Source: Phycisphaerae bacterium
GTDB taxonomy: Bacteria > Planctomycetota > Phycisphaerae > Sedimentisphaerales > Anaerohalosphaeraceae
Assembly (NCBI GenBank): GCA_014859965.1
Contig: JACZKQ010000192.1
Coordinates: 1 to 47,853 of the forward strand
Direction: 5' to 3'
DNA length: 47,853 nt
The notes beneath the pieces are model-generated. The model was not told the DNA's origin. It was given only the letters and a program-made list of their open reading frames with translations, and did not search any database. Position 1 is the first letter of the stretch; every line of letters begins with the position of its first letter. Shown piece after piece: positions 41,392 to 47,853 of this stretch. A program made the translations under genes and the position numbers.

Positions 41392-42213
41392 ATGTCGTTT
41401 TGCTTTAATCGCTTTTTCTTTCTGCTTGCCTTTGCGATGGCGGTAGTGCTCGTGGGGACGAGCAACGCCGATCCGGGCGACGCCTACAAAGACATCTGGA
41501 CCGAAGATCTGCCCGACCAGACGCAGATCAGCAAAGAGAGGCTCGACCTGATAATCCGATACGTCGCAGAAGGTAAACAGCCCCGTCAGCAGCAATTGCG
41601 CAAGCTCTATGAAGAGGACCGGAGCAAGTTCTGGAGCGAGGTACGGACCTTCTTTCGTGAAAATCCGCTTGAAAGTCCAAGTCCGCAGGAAGGCCAGGGG
41701 CGCACATCAAAATGGAGGGAGGATCTGCTAAAGCAGCATGAGGAGTTCATCGGTTGGCTCAGGGAAGCCTATCCGGAAAAAGAAAAAGAGCTTTCGCATT
41801 TGCGCGAAAAGGACCTGGACGAGTACTTCAGGCGATTCGGAGCCCTTCACAGGAAGTATGCAACGGTTGCGGGCACACAGAAGAAGAACCCCGAATTGGC
41901 GGGTGTTCTCAAGGAAGATCTCGATTTGCTCGACCAGCACGATGCATTGCTCCTGGCAATCCGCCAGGCGGACAACCAAAGCAAGCCGAAGCTGATCAAG
42001 GATTTGCATGAGATTGTCGGCAAGCGCTTCGACCTCATTGTCCGCAAAAAGCAGCTTCAGTACGACGAATTACGGCGCCGCCTCGAAAGGCTTCGCCGCG
42101 ACCTGGAAAAGAAAGAACAGGAGCTCGGCAAGCTGATCGAAAGCAAGGAAGAGGTGACCAGGCATCGGGTAGAGGAACTTATGAATCCCACGCCCAAGAT
42201 CGACTGGCAATAG
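41392..42213 (+). CDS. Exported coiled-coil protein
   Basis: A 273-aa protein with a signal peptide (about 1-26, FFFLLAFAMAVVLVGTSNA). The mature part is charged and helical: LPDQTQISKERLDLIIRYV, KFWSEVRTFFRENP, and a long coiled coil near the end (about 215-260, RRRLERLRRDLEKKEQE). The helical, Arg/Lys/Glu-rich periplasmic form recalls Spy/CpxP-type chaperones, but the LTxxQ motifs of that family are not seen. Third gene of the sigma/anti-sigma unit. It could be the sensed partner or a product of the response; unknown. Converges on the rhomboid gene with a 42-bp gap. Confidence 0.7.
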   Translation: MSFCFNRFFFLLAFAMAVVLVGTSNADPGDAYKDIWTEDLPDQTQISKERLDLIIRYVAEGKQPRQQQLRKLYEEDRSKFWSEVRTFFRENPLESPSPQEGQGRTSKWREDLLKQHEEFIGWLREAYPEKEKELSHLREKDLDEYFRRFGALHRKYATVAGTQKKNPELAGVLKEDLDLLDQHDALLLAIRQADNQSKPKLIKDLHEIVGKRFDLIVRKKQLQYDELRRRLERLRRDLEKKEQELGKLIESKEEVTRHRVEELMNPTPKIDWQ

Positions 42214-42255
42214 CTATGCAGGCGAATTACAACGTGTGGGCTGTGTACGGCCAGG

Positions 42256-43095
42256 TTATTGCTGCTCGCGTTGTGTGGCCTCTTTCAAGACCTTCTTCTC
42301 CTGTCGCGTCAGACTTCTAATGCCTGATGCGTGAACTTTCGCAAGGATCCGGTCGACTTCCGCCTGAAACTGCCGTTGGTTCTCCATTTTCTTCGCCCAG
42401 TTGCCTTTTCGCGCAGTCAGCCGTGCCCCGTGGACCCAGGGACGCCAGAGCACGTACAGGGCGCCCGCCGCCATACCGGCAAGGTGGGCGGCCTCTCCTC
42501 CCCGATTGGACCCGCCGAACAGATCCACGAGGCTCCAGACCGCAAGGATGATGGCCAGGACATAGAGCTGCAGGGGAAATATGCCGAACACGTAAACGCG
42601 CATTCTGGGAAAAAGTATGGCTGCCGCCGCCAGAATCCCGAGAACCGCTCCCGATGCGCCGATCAGGAAGCCCGGCGGAAGAAAACCAACCCATACCAGA
42701 AGCGTGTACAGAAAACCGCCGGCGGCCCCGCACGCCAGGTAGAACTTCAGAAATCGCCGGCTGCCCCATGTCCCTTCCAGCACGGGCCCAAAGAAAAACA
42801 GACCCAACATGTTGCCGAAAATGTGACCGAAGCCGCTCGTAGAGTGAAGAAACTGATAACTGATAAGCCGCCAGACCTGAAGCGACTTGCCAAGGCCGTC
42901 GGGGTACACAGCGAACGCTGTCTCCAAAGCGTTGGGGCGGTTTCTGCCGCCAAAAATGAGTGCGATGACGAAAATGACCACATTAGAGATCAGAAGCCAT
43001 TTCACGACGGGTGTAATGGAAGGCATTGCCAGGCGCATCCCCGGTCCGCCGCCGCCCAAATCCTCGCGTGTATAGTCCCTGTCGTAAATTCCCAT
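42256..43095 (-). CDS. Rhomboid family intramembrane serine protease
   Basis: A 279-aa membrane protein with six helices. The catalytic dyad is S148 in GASGAVLG and H204 in EAAHLAGMAAG; H91 and N95 (FGHIFGNMLGLFFFG) match the oxyanion-side residues, and WRLISYQFLHS is also typical. The soluble C-terminal tail (about 220-279, RQFQAEVDRILAKVHASG, ending in basic helix) is common in planctomycete rhomboids and may serve regulation. GGCGG precedes the ATG. It cleaves membrane-embedded helices; the substrate is unknown. Divergent from bioF. Confidence 0.93.
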   Translation of the reverse strand: MGIYDRDYTREDLGGGGPGMRLAMPSITPVVKWLLISNVVIFVIALIFGGRNRPNALETAFAVYPDGLGKSLQVWRLISYQFLHSTSGFGHIFGNMLGLFFFGPVLEGTWGSRRFLKFYLACGAAGGFLYTLLVWVGFLPPGFLIGASGAVLGILAAAAILFPRMRVYVFGIFPLQLYVLAIILAVWSLVDLFGGSNRGGEAAHLAGMAAGALYVLWRPWVHGARLTARKGNWAKKMENQRQFQAEVDRILAKVHASGIRSLTRQEKKVLKEATQREQQ

Positions 43096-43138
43096 GCATC
43101 CGCCCGTAATTCGCTAACCCTGTCCACCGGTATTACTT

Positions 43139-43144
43139 TATAAT
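43139..43144 (+). promoter_or_regulatory. Consensus -10 element upstream of bioF
   Basis: TATAAT at 43139-43144 is a perfect -10, 39 bp before ATG 43184, but no good -35 lies at the right distance. Confidence 0.4.
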
Positions 43145-43183
43145 ATCGGCAGAATGGCCTCGCGTTCAAGGGAAAATCGTCCA

Positions 43184-44350
43184 ATGACCAATTTCGCATT
43201 CGTTTACAACCAGCTAAAAGAGCTCGAAGCTGACAAACTGCTGCGGAAACTCTGTTGTATGACGCCGGCTCAAGGCGCCGCTGTTTCCCGCAATTCCAGC
43301 AGCCGCCGGCTCGTCAACTTCTCCAGCAACGACTATCTCAACCTTGCCTGCGATGGGCGCGTAGTCGACGCCGGCTGCGAGGCTATTCGGAGGTGGGGTT
43401 TTGGTGCTTCGGCGTCGCGCCTTATCTGCGGGACAATGGAGCCTCATGTCGCGTTAGAGAGAGAATTCGCCGCTTTCTTCAGGAAGGAAGCCGCCCTGCT
43501 GTTTACCTCCGGCTGGACCGCCAACGAGGCGATCCTCCGCGCTCTGCCCAGGAAAGGCGACCTCATACTGATGGACAAAGCCGATCATGCCTCCATTATC
43601 GACGCGGCGGCGGCAAGCGAGGCGGAGTTTCGAACGTTTCGGCGCGATGATCTCAGCCGGCTCAACCGGCTGCTTGAGAAGACGAAATACAATCGAAAGT
43701 TCATCGTCACTGAAAGCATATTTTCGATGGACGGTGATTCCGCCGATCTCGCCCCGCTGGTGAATCTGAAGAAAGCCCATGATGCGATCCTGATTGTAGA
43801 CGAAGCCCACTCAGCCGGCTGCATGGGCGCCACAGGCGCCGGCCTTGCCGAGGAACTCGGCCTCCTTGCCGACATCGACATTCTCGTCGCCCCGCTTGGA
43901 AAAGCCTTTGGCGCCGCCGGCGCCGTTGTGGCCGCGGAGAGAGCCGTGGTCGATTATCTGGTAAACACCGCCCGCCCGTTCATCTACACCACCGCCCCGC
44001 CGCCGGCCAACAGTGCGGCGGCACTGGCGGCTTTGGAAATAGTCCGGAGCGAACCGCAACGCCGTCGGCAATTATCGGAGAATGCGTCCTACTTAAGGAG
44101 AAGATTGACAGGCAAATCGTTGAATATCGGCAACAGTATGAGCCACATCGTCCCGGTAATAATTGGAGAACCGCACAGCGCCCTGACCGCTGCCGAAAGA
44201 CTGTGCGAGAAAGGATTCCTCCTCGTGGCGATCCGCCCGCCCACCGTTCCGCCAGGTACTGCGCGCCTGCGGATATCCGTCCAGGCCAGCCACACCCGGG
44301 AGCAATTCGATGCCCTCGCAGAGGGTCTGGCCGATGTTCTGCAGGCTTAG
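43184..44350 (+). CDS. bioF: 8-amino-7-oxononanoate synthase (biotin synthesis)
   Basis: A 388-aa PLP enzyme of the alpha-oxoamine synthase family: pimeloyl-thioester plus alanine to 8-amino-7-oxononanoate. Marks are NFSSNDYLNLACD, GASASRLICGTMEPHVALE, FTSGWTANEAIL, DKADHASIIDAA, ESIFSMDGDSADL, VDEAHSAGCMGATGAG and the PLP lysine in VAPLGKAFGAAGAV. AONS and related KBL-type enzymes are close; the motif set favours BioF. ATG 43184 gives the usual N-terminus; ATG 43154 is an alternative starting closer to the -10. The other bio genes are not nearby. Its stop overlaps the convergent lgt gene by 4 bp. Confidence 0.86.
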   Translation: MTNFAFVYNQLKELEADKLLRKLCCMTPAQGAAVSRNSSSRRLVNFSSNDYLNLACDGRVVDAGCEAIRRWGFGASASRLICGTMEPHVALEREFAAFFRKEAALLFTSGWTANEAILRALPRKGDLILMDKADHASIIDAAAASEAEFRTFRRDDLSRLNRLLEKTKYNRKFIVTESIFSMDGDSADLAPLVNLKKAHDAILIVDEAHSAGCMGATGAGLAEELGLLADIDILVAPLGKAFGAAGAVVAAERAVVDYLVNTARPFIYTTAPPPANSAAALAALEIVRSEPQRRRQLSENASYLRRRLTGKSLNIGNSMSHIVPVIIGEPHSALTAAERLCEKGFLLVAIRPPTVPPGTARLRISVQASHTREQFDALAEGLADVLQA

Positions 44351-45342
44351 CGGCCGGGCCGCGCCCGCCCGGCCTTGACAGAGATTGCAAATATCACCAA
44401 CCCAACAATGAAGAGATATATGCCAAGGTTCTGCGAAACCGTACCGCCCTTGTAAATGGTCCACCAGGCCGTTTCAAAGGGGTTGTCGTCACGGATCGCC
44501 TCCAGCACAAATCGCGTTACCCCGTACAATATAAACATCAAGCCCAGCGTACATCCCGGGTATTTCTCACCGAACCTGCGCCAGAACACGTAAAGCACAC
44601 CGCAAAGAAACAATGCGTTGAGCGAGGCATAGACCTGGGTCGGATGAATAGGTATGGCCCGGTATTGCGTCTTGACCTGTTCCTTTTGAGCATCGGTCAG
44701 CAGGTTTCCGGGCTTCAGGTACGCCCGGTATTTGCTGCCCTCGTCCACACTGTACCAGGTCTTGCCGTCTTCACCCAGATAGCCGAAATATTCGGCGGGC
44801 AATTCAAAATACGGCCGGGTGCGATTCCGGGCCGGATCGGGCTTGACCTGCATCAGATAGGGCGGACTGCCATACGGAAATCGCACCCCCCATGCTGTGT
44901 GTTCCGTTGGCCGACCAAAACAGCACCCGTTGAGCAGACAGCCGACCCGCCCAAACGCCAGGCCCAACATGAGTCCGATTACAAGAATATCAAAATGTCG
45001 CCGCATGGGCAATTTATGGGCCCACATGTACACGAAAACCACTACAATGGCCATCAGTACGCCGCCGAGAAACTCCAGACCGCCCTGCCAGAGGGCAAAT
45101 ACGGAGAGAAAATCGCCGGCAAACTGGTCATAATGATGCACGACGTAGAAGATTCTCGCACCTATTACGCCTGATATCAGCGAATACAGTGCCAGATTTG
45201 TGATATGGTCGGGATTCTGGCCGGCCCGGCGACTCGCATGGCGCATGAGAACCACCGCCAAGAGAAAGCCGATGACCATCATCAGGCCGTAACTCTTGAT
45301 CGTCACGTGAATCAACGGAAGTTCGAATAATTCAGGATACAT
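44347..45342 (-). CDS. lgt: Prolipoprotein diacylglyceryl transferase
   Basis: A 331-aa inner-membrane enzyme that adds diacylglycerol from phosphatidylglycerol to the lipobox cysteine of prelipoproteins. The signature GRVGCLLNGCCFG replaces GRIGNFiNgE but keeps Gly-Arg and the key Asn; IKSYGLMMVIGF and FRVIHPTQ-like (IPIHPTQVYASLNALF) segments are present, as is ITRFVLEAIRDDNPF-like VTRFVLEAIRDD. Between the signature and HPTQ lies an insertion of roughly 60 residues (including YFGYLGEDGKTWYSVD). Last gene of the dapL-folK/dNK-panC-panD-lgt run, 7 bp after panD. Confidence 0.93.
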   Translation of the reverse strand: MYPELFELPLIHVTIKSYGLMMVIGFLLAVVLMRHASRRAGQNPDHITNLALYSLISGVIGARIFYVVHHYDQFAGDFLSVFALWQGGLEFLGGVLMAIVVVFVYMWAHKLPMRRHFDILVIGLMLGLAFGRVGCLLNGCCFGRPTEHTAWGVRFPYGSPPYLMQVKPDPARNRTRPYFELPAEYFGYLGEDGKTWYSVDEGSKYRAYLKPGNLLTDAQKEQVKTQYRAIPIHPTQVYASLNALFLCGVLYVFWRRFGEKYPGCTLGLMFILYGVTRFVLEAIRDDNPFETAWWTIYKGGTVSQNLGIYLFIVGLVIFAISVKAGRARPGR

Positions 45343-45349
45343 GTGCTTT

Positions 45350-45706
45350 CTACAGTACGCGTCCTATTCCGTTTTTCTCGTCCGGCATCACAACCTTCGG
45401 CTTGATCTGACGGGCCTCTTCGGGCGTGCAAAAGGCAAAGTTAATCAAAATCACGATGTCCCCTGGGCTAAAGAGCCTCGCTGCCGCCCCCAGCACCTCC
45501 ACACGTCCGCTGCCCGCCTCCGCCGGTACGACGTAGGTCTCGGCCCGCTGACCGTTGGTCACGTTGGCCATCAGCACCGCCTCATAAGGCAGAATGCCCG
45601 CCGCTTCCAGCAGGTCCGTGTCAACCCCCACACTGCCGGGATAGTCGATCCGGGATGCCGTCACTGTGGCCCGGTGTATCTTACCTTTTAAAACCTTAAG
45701 TAGCAT
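45350..45706 (-). CDS. panD: Aspartate 1-decarboxylase
   Basis: A 118-aa pyruvoyl enzyme converting aspartate to beta-alanine for pantothenate. The proenzyme self-cleaves between G24 and S25 in DYPGSVGVD to form the pyruvoyl group; K9, H11 and Y22 surround the site, and NVTNGQRAETYVVP is a family marker. The chain is family length. It follows panC by 55 bp and ends 7 bp before lgt. panB is not in the window. Confidence 0.97.
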   Translation of the reverse strand: MLLKVLKGKIHRATVTASRIDYPGSVGVDTDLLEAAGILPYEAVLMANVTNGQRAETYVVPAEAGSGRVEVLGAAARLFSPGDIVILINFAFCTPEEARQIKPKVVMPDEKNGIGRVL

Positions 45707-45761
45707 GAAATCTCATCTTTCGCTAAGTTCGACCGTTTCTCGATACATACAGAATCATGTA

Positions 45762-46625
45762 TTATATCGCACCCTGCGGTTTGTTCAAGTCCACAACAAT
45801 ATTATCGATCAGCCGCGTTTTGCCTACTCGGGCCGCCACGGCGATGAGGGCGACGTCTTCGATCTCCGCCAAATCGTACAGCGTCTCGGTGTCAACAATG
45901 CTGATATACTCGACAACCACTGCGCCGGATTGCATAACTGCCCGCATTGCAGACACCAGTTGGCTGCAGTTCCTTTCGCCCTGGCGGACCATGGACTCGG
46001 CCTTCGTCAGCGCCCGGTAAAGCAGCAGTGCATCCGCCCTCTCTCCGGTGCTTAGGTAGACGTTGCGGCTGCTCATAGCCAAGCCGTCAGCTTCCCGCAG
46101 GGTCGGGCAAATGGCGACTTCCAGCGGCAGATTCGTATCGGCCACCATGCGCTTGACCACGATCGCCTGTTGAGCGTCTTTCTGGCCGAAGAAAGCCGCG
46201 TCCGGGCGCACGATATTAAACAGCTTGTTGCAGACCGTCGTCACACCCCGAAAATGCCCCCGCCGATGTCGCCCACACAGGCCCTCCGTAAGCGATTCTA
46301 CCGTCACCCATGTCAGATTCCGACTGGGATACATGTCCCCTACGCCCGGAGCAAACACAAGTTCGACCCCGGCACTCTCGCATATCTGCCGGTCCGCCGT
46401 GATGTCGCGCGGGTACGCGTCAAAGTCTTCATTAGGCCCGAATTGCGTCGGGTTTACAAAAATGCTCACCACCACATATTCGCACCGCCTTCCTGCGGCT
46501 TCCATGAGCGAGACGTGCCCGGCATGCAGCGCCCCCATCGTCGGAACAAAGCCAATCCGCTTGCCCGCGGCCCGCGCCGCGTCGACCCGCTCGCGCACGG
46601 TCTCTATACGTGTGGTGACGTCCAT
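45762..46625 (-). CDS. panC: Pantothenate synthetase (pantoate-beta-alanine ligase)
   Basis: A 287-aa enzyme joining pantoate and beta-alanine with ATP. FVPTMGALHAGHVSLM holds the HxGH nucleotide motif; FVNPTQFGPNEDFDAYPR, RPDAAFFGQKDAQQ and AMSSRNVYLS (KMSKS-like position) are typical. ATG 46625 has AGG 9 nt upstream and overlaps the end of the folK fusion by 22 bp; an extension to 46679 runs into that gene and is rejected. panD follows. Confidence 0.96.
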   Translation of the reverse strand: MDVTTRIETVRERVDAARAAGKRIGFVPTMGALHAGHVSLMEAAGRRCEYVVVSIFVNPTQFGPNEDFDAYPRDITADRQICESAGVELVFAPGVGDMYPSRNLTWVTVESLTEGLCGRHRRGHFRGVTTVCNKLFNIVRPDAAFFGQKDAQQAIVVKRMVADTNLPLEVAICPTLREADGLAMSSRNVYLSTGERADALLLYRALTKAESMVRQGERNCSQLVSAMRAVMQSGAVVVEYISIVDTETLYDLAEIEDVALIAVAARVGKTRLIDNIVVDLNKPQGAI

Positions 46626-47695
46626 ATATACTGCCTGACTTCCTCGGCCAGCGAGATGACCTCGCGCCAGTCCATGCAATTAAACCCGCTTACGTCGACC
46701 TGAATCACGGGGCTTTCACGCCATCCGGTGAACAACTGCTCGTAATCGGCCGCAAACCCTTCCAGCGTCGCCAGATCAATCTGCTTTTCATAGGGCCGAT
46801 TGCGCAGCCCGATTCGCTTCAGGCACGAAGCTGCCGAGTCCTTCATGTACACGACCACTACCGGCCGGACAACCAGGTCAGCAACAGCCGCGTGCTCCTG
46901 CTCATAGGCGGAGAGTTGGGCTGCATCAAGCGTCCGGGTCGCGTAAATCATCTCCTTGTCGAACACATAGTCTGTGACCACCGGCCGCCCGGCCTCAAGC
47001 GCGCCTTGCTGCAACTGCCTGACGCGGCTGTGCAGAAAGTAGAGCTGTGAATCCAGCGCCAGGTCCTTGCGTCCGGCGTACACCTCCGCCATGTACGGAT
47101 TTGTGTCGTACGCCTCGGCAACCATTTCGCAATCGAACGCCTCGGCGAGTCCTCGCGCCAAGGTGGTCTTGCCCACCCCGATCACCCCTGCCACGGAAAT
47201 CAATTGCGGCCGCTCATTTGAGAGATAAAAATCACCGCCGTTCAGGCGCGCCGCCAACTCGTTCATCGACCGCTTCAGCACCGGGTGCATGGCGTCGCCG
47301 GCGATCTGGCACATGGGCCTCAGCACGAAACTGCGAAGGTGCATTTGAGCGTGCGGCACCGTCAGCTCATCGCAGTCGATAATCTCATCACCAAAGAGCA
47401 GCAGATCGAGATCAATCGTCCGCGGCCCCCAGTGCTCCGACCGTACCCTGCCCATCGACGACTCGACGGCCTGCATCTCCTGAAGCAGCGCCTCGGCATC
47501 AAGACGCGTCTCGATACAGACCGCGATATTGAGATATGCAGGCTGGCCCGACGGTCCCAGGGGCGCACTTTCAACCAGATCGCTCACGGCAGCCACGCGA
47601 ATGTCGTCGCAGGCATCCAGCATTGCGACAGCCTTGCGCAGCGCCGCCTCACGATCACCCAGATTTGCACCCATGCCGATGTAAGCGGTTGTCAT
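46604..47695 (-). CDS. folK: FolK (HPPK) fused to a deoxynucleoside kinase-like domain
   Basis: A 363-aa protein. Residues 1-155 are 6-hydroxymethyl-7,8-dihydropterin pyrophosphokinase: IGMGANLGDRE (6-16), ESAPLGPSGQPAYLN (42-56) and the signature HWGPRTIDLDLLLFGD (88-103). After a short linker, residues 163-363 form a P-loop kinase with VAGVIGVGKTTLA (168-180), conserved E194, TDYVFDKEMIYA (241-252) and the LID-type RIGLRNRPYEKQ (294-305). This resembles the deoxynucleoside kinase family (dGK/dAK/dCK). GGAGGAG lies about 8 nt before the ATG. The two halves act in different pathways; fusion could balance folate (dTMP synthesis) and dNTP salvage. The frame is continuous, so this is a real fusion. 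Confidence 0.9.
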   Translation of the reverse strand: MTTAYIGMGANLGDREAALRKAVAMLDACDDIRVAAVSDLVESAPLGPSGQPAYLNIAVCIETRLDAEALLQEMQAVESSMGRVRSEHWGPRTIDLDLLLFGDEIIDCDELTVPHAQMHLRSFVLRPMCQIAGDAMHPVLKRSMNELAARLNGGDFYLSNERPQLISVAGVIGVGKTTLARGLAEAFDCEMVAEAYDTNPYMAEVYAGRKDLALDSQLYFLHSRVRQLQQGALEAGRPVVTDYVFDKEMIYATRTLDAAQLSAYEQEHAAVADLVVRPVVVVYMKDSAASCLKRIGLRNRPYEKQIDLATLEGFAADYEQLFTGWRESPVIQVDVSGFNCMDWREVISLAEEVRQYIWTSPHV

Positions 47696-47736
47696 TGTAG
47701 TATCTCCTCCACACGTCCTGGCCCATACAGAATCGG

Positions 47737-47853
47737 CTACAACTTCGCCAAACGCTCCATTGCTTCCTTGACGCGTTCGGGCTTATTGAACGCACTCAGC
47801 CGCAAGTACCCCTCGCCCGATGCCCCGAAACCCGCCCCCGGCGTTCCTACGAC
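47737..47853 (-). CDS. dapL: LL-diaminopimelate aminotransferase, C-terminal end (partial)
   Basis: The last 38 codons of a minus-strand gene, cut by the window end, stop TAG at 47739-47737. The tail [20 protein letters not shown] is the C-terminal signature of DapL (usual form VGTPGvGFGpsGEGYfRLtaF), which makes LL-diaminopimelate in the short lysine/peptidoglycan route of planctomycetes, chlamydiae, cyanobacteria and plants. It ends 41 bp before the FolK fusion and is probably the upstream gene of that operon. Confidence 0.82.
   Translation of the reverse strand, partial: VVGTPGAGFGASGEGYLRLSAFNKPERVKEAMERLAKL

Noticed and set aside
44352-44374. GC-rich hairpin at the bioF/lgt junction as terminator
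   Set aside because: 8-bp stem, but no T-run on either strand and it lies inside the lgt coding end.
1-47853. CRISPR arrays, insertion sequences, tRNA or rRNA genes
   Set aside because: No regular short repeats, transposase motifs or cloverleaf-type sequence were seen on reading both strands; not computed exhaustively.

Overview
The window looks like chromosomal DNA from a planctomycete of the Phycisphaerae/Sedimentisphaerales type. This is an inference from gene content: a 79-aa small basic protein of the Planctomycetes/Verrucomicrobia/Chlamydiae type, a large secreted LamG protein ending in a planctomycete-style dockerin-like EF-hand tail, an NfeD-FloA operon, a long PilM carrying a PilN-like tail, and several small conserved-looking proteins of that lineage. 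Coding density is high. I saw no tRNA, rRNA, CRISPR array, insertion sequence or prophage.

Layout. (1) 1-5.4 kb: a PilM-PilN-like protein cut by the window edge, the tRNA methylthiotransferase MtaB, and hemB followed by a membrane PAS protein with a degenerate kinase core. (2) 5.7-8.7 kb: a forward cassette of PIG-L deacetylase, GT4 glycosyltransferase and a GH100-like (alpha/alpha)6 hydrolase. (3) 8.8-15.5 kb: a reverse-strand secreted set of GH71/99-like protein, heparinase II/III-like lyase and LamG/dockerin-like protein, probably for polysaccharide breakdown. (4) 15.8-20.5 kb: stand-alone CheB-type esterase with a zinc-ribbon tail, hemerythrin-like protein, a membrane protein with three internal repeats, and a YihY/BrkB protein. 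(5) 20.7-28.3 kb: an nfeD-nfeD-floA-hypothetical operon and two tandem Na/Pi cotransporter paralogues. (6) 28.4-30.7 kb: an aminotransferase, the small basic protein and a single-pass protein with a SPOR-like tail.

(7) 31.1-36.8 kb: the classical rpmF-plsX-fabH-fabD-fabG-acpP-fabF fatty-acid operon, with a strong promoter and structured leader before rpmF and a second promoter before acpP. (8) 36.9-40.2 kb: a CaCA antiporter, a RACo-like ferredoxin/ASKHA protein, a 26-aa Arg/Lys-rich protein with its own ribosome binding site and terminator, and a 95-aa cysteine protein. (9) 40.3-42.2 kb: an ECF-like sigma factor, a membrane putative anti-sigma factor and an exported coiled-coil protein, preceded by two palindromes. 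(10) 42.3-47.9 kb: a rhomboid protease, bioF, and a reverse-strand run of dapL (partial), a FolK-deoxynucleoside kinase fusion, panC, panD and lgt.

How it fits together. Most of the window is housekeeping: haem, fatty acids, biotin, pantothenate, folate, lysine/peptidoglycan precursors and lipoprotein modification. The accessory parts are the polysaccharide set, the PIG-L/GT4/GH100 cassette, the repeat-protein region and the sigma-factor unit. No complete novel defence or mobile system is evident. The best candidates for undescribed biology are the 26-aa protein, the sigma/anti-sigma/coiled-coil unit with its palindromes, the FolK-dNK fusion, and the possible leaderless promoters of mtaB and nfeD, the latter overlapped by a perfect palindrome. 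All domain calls come from reading sequence motifs; no database search was run.
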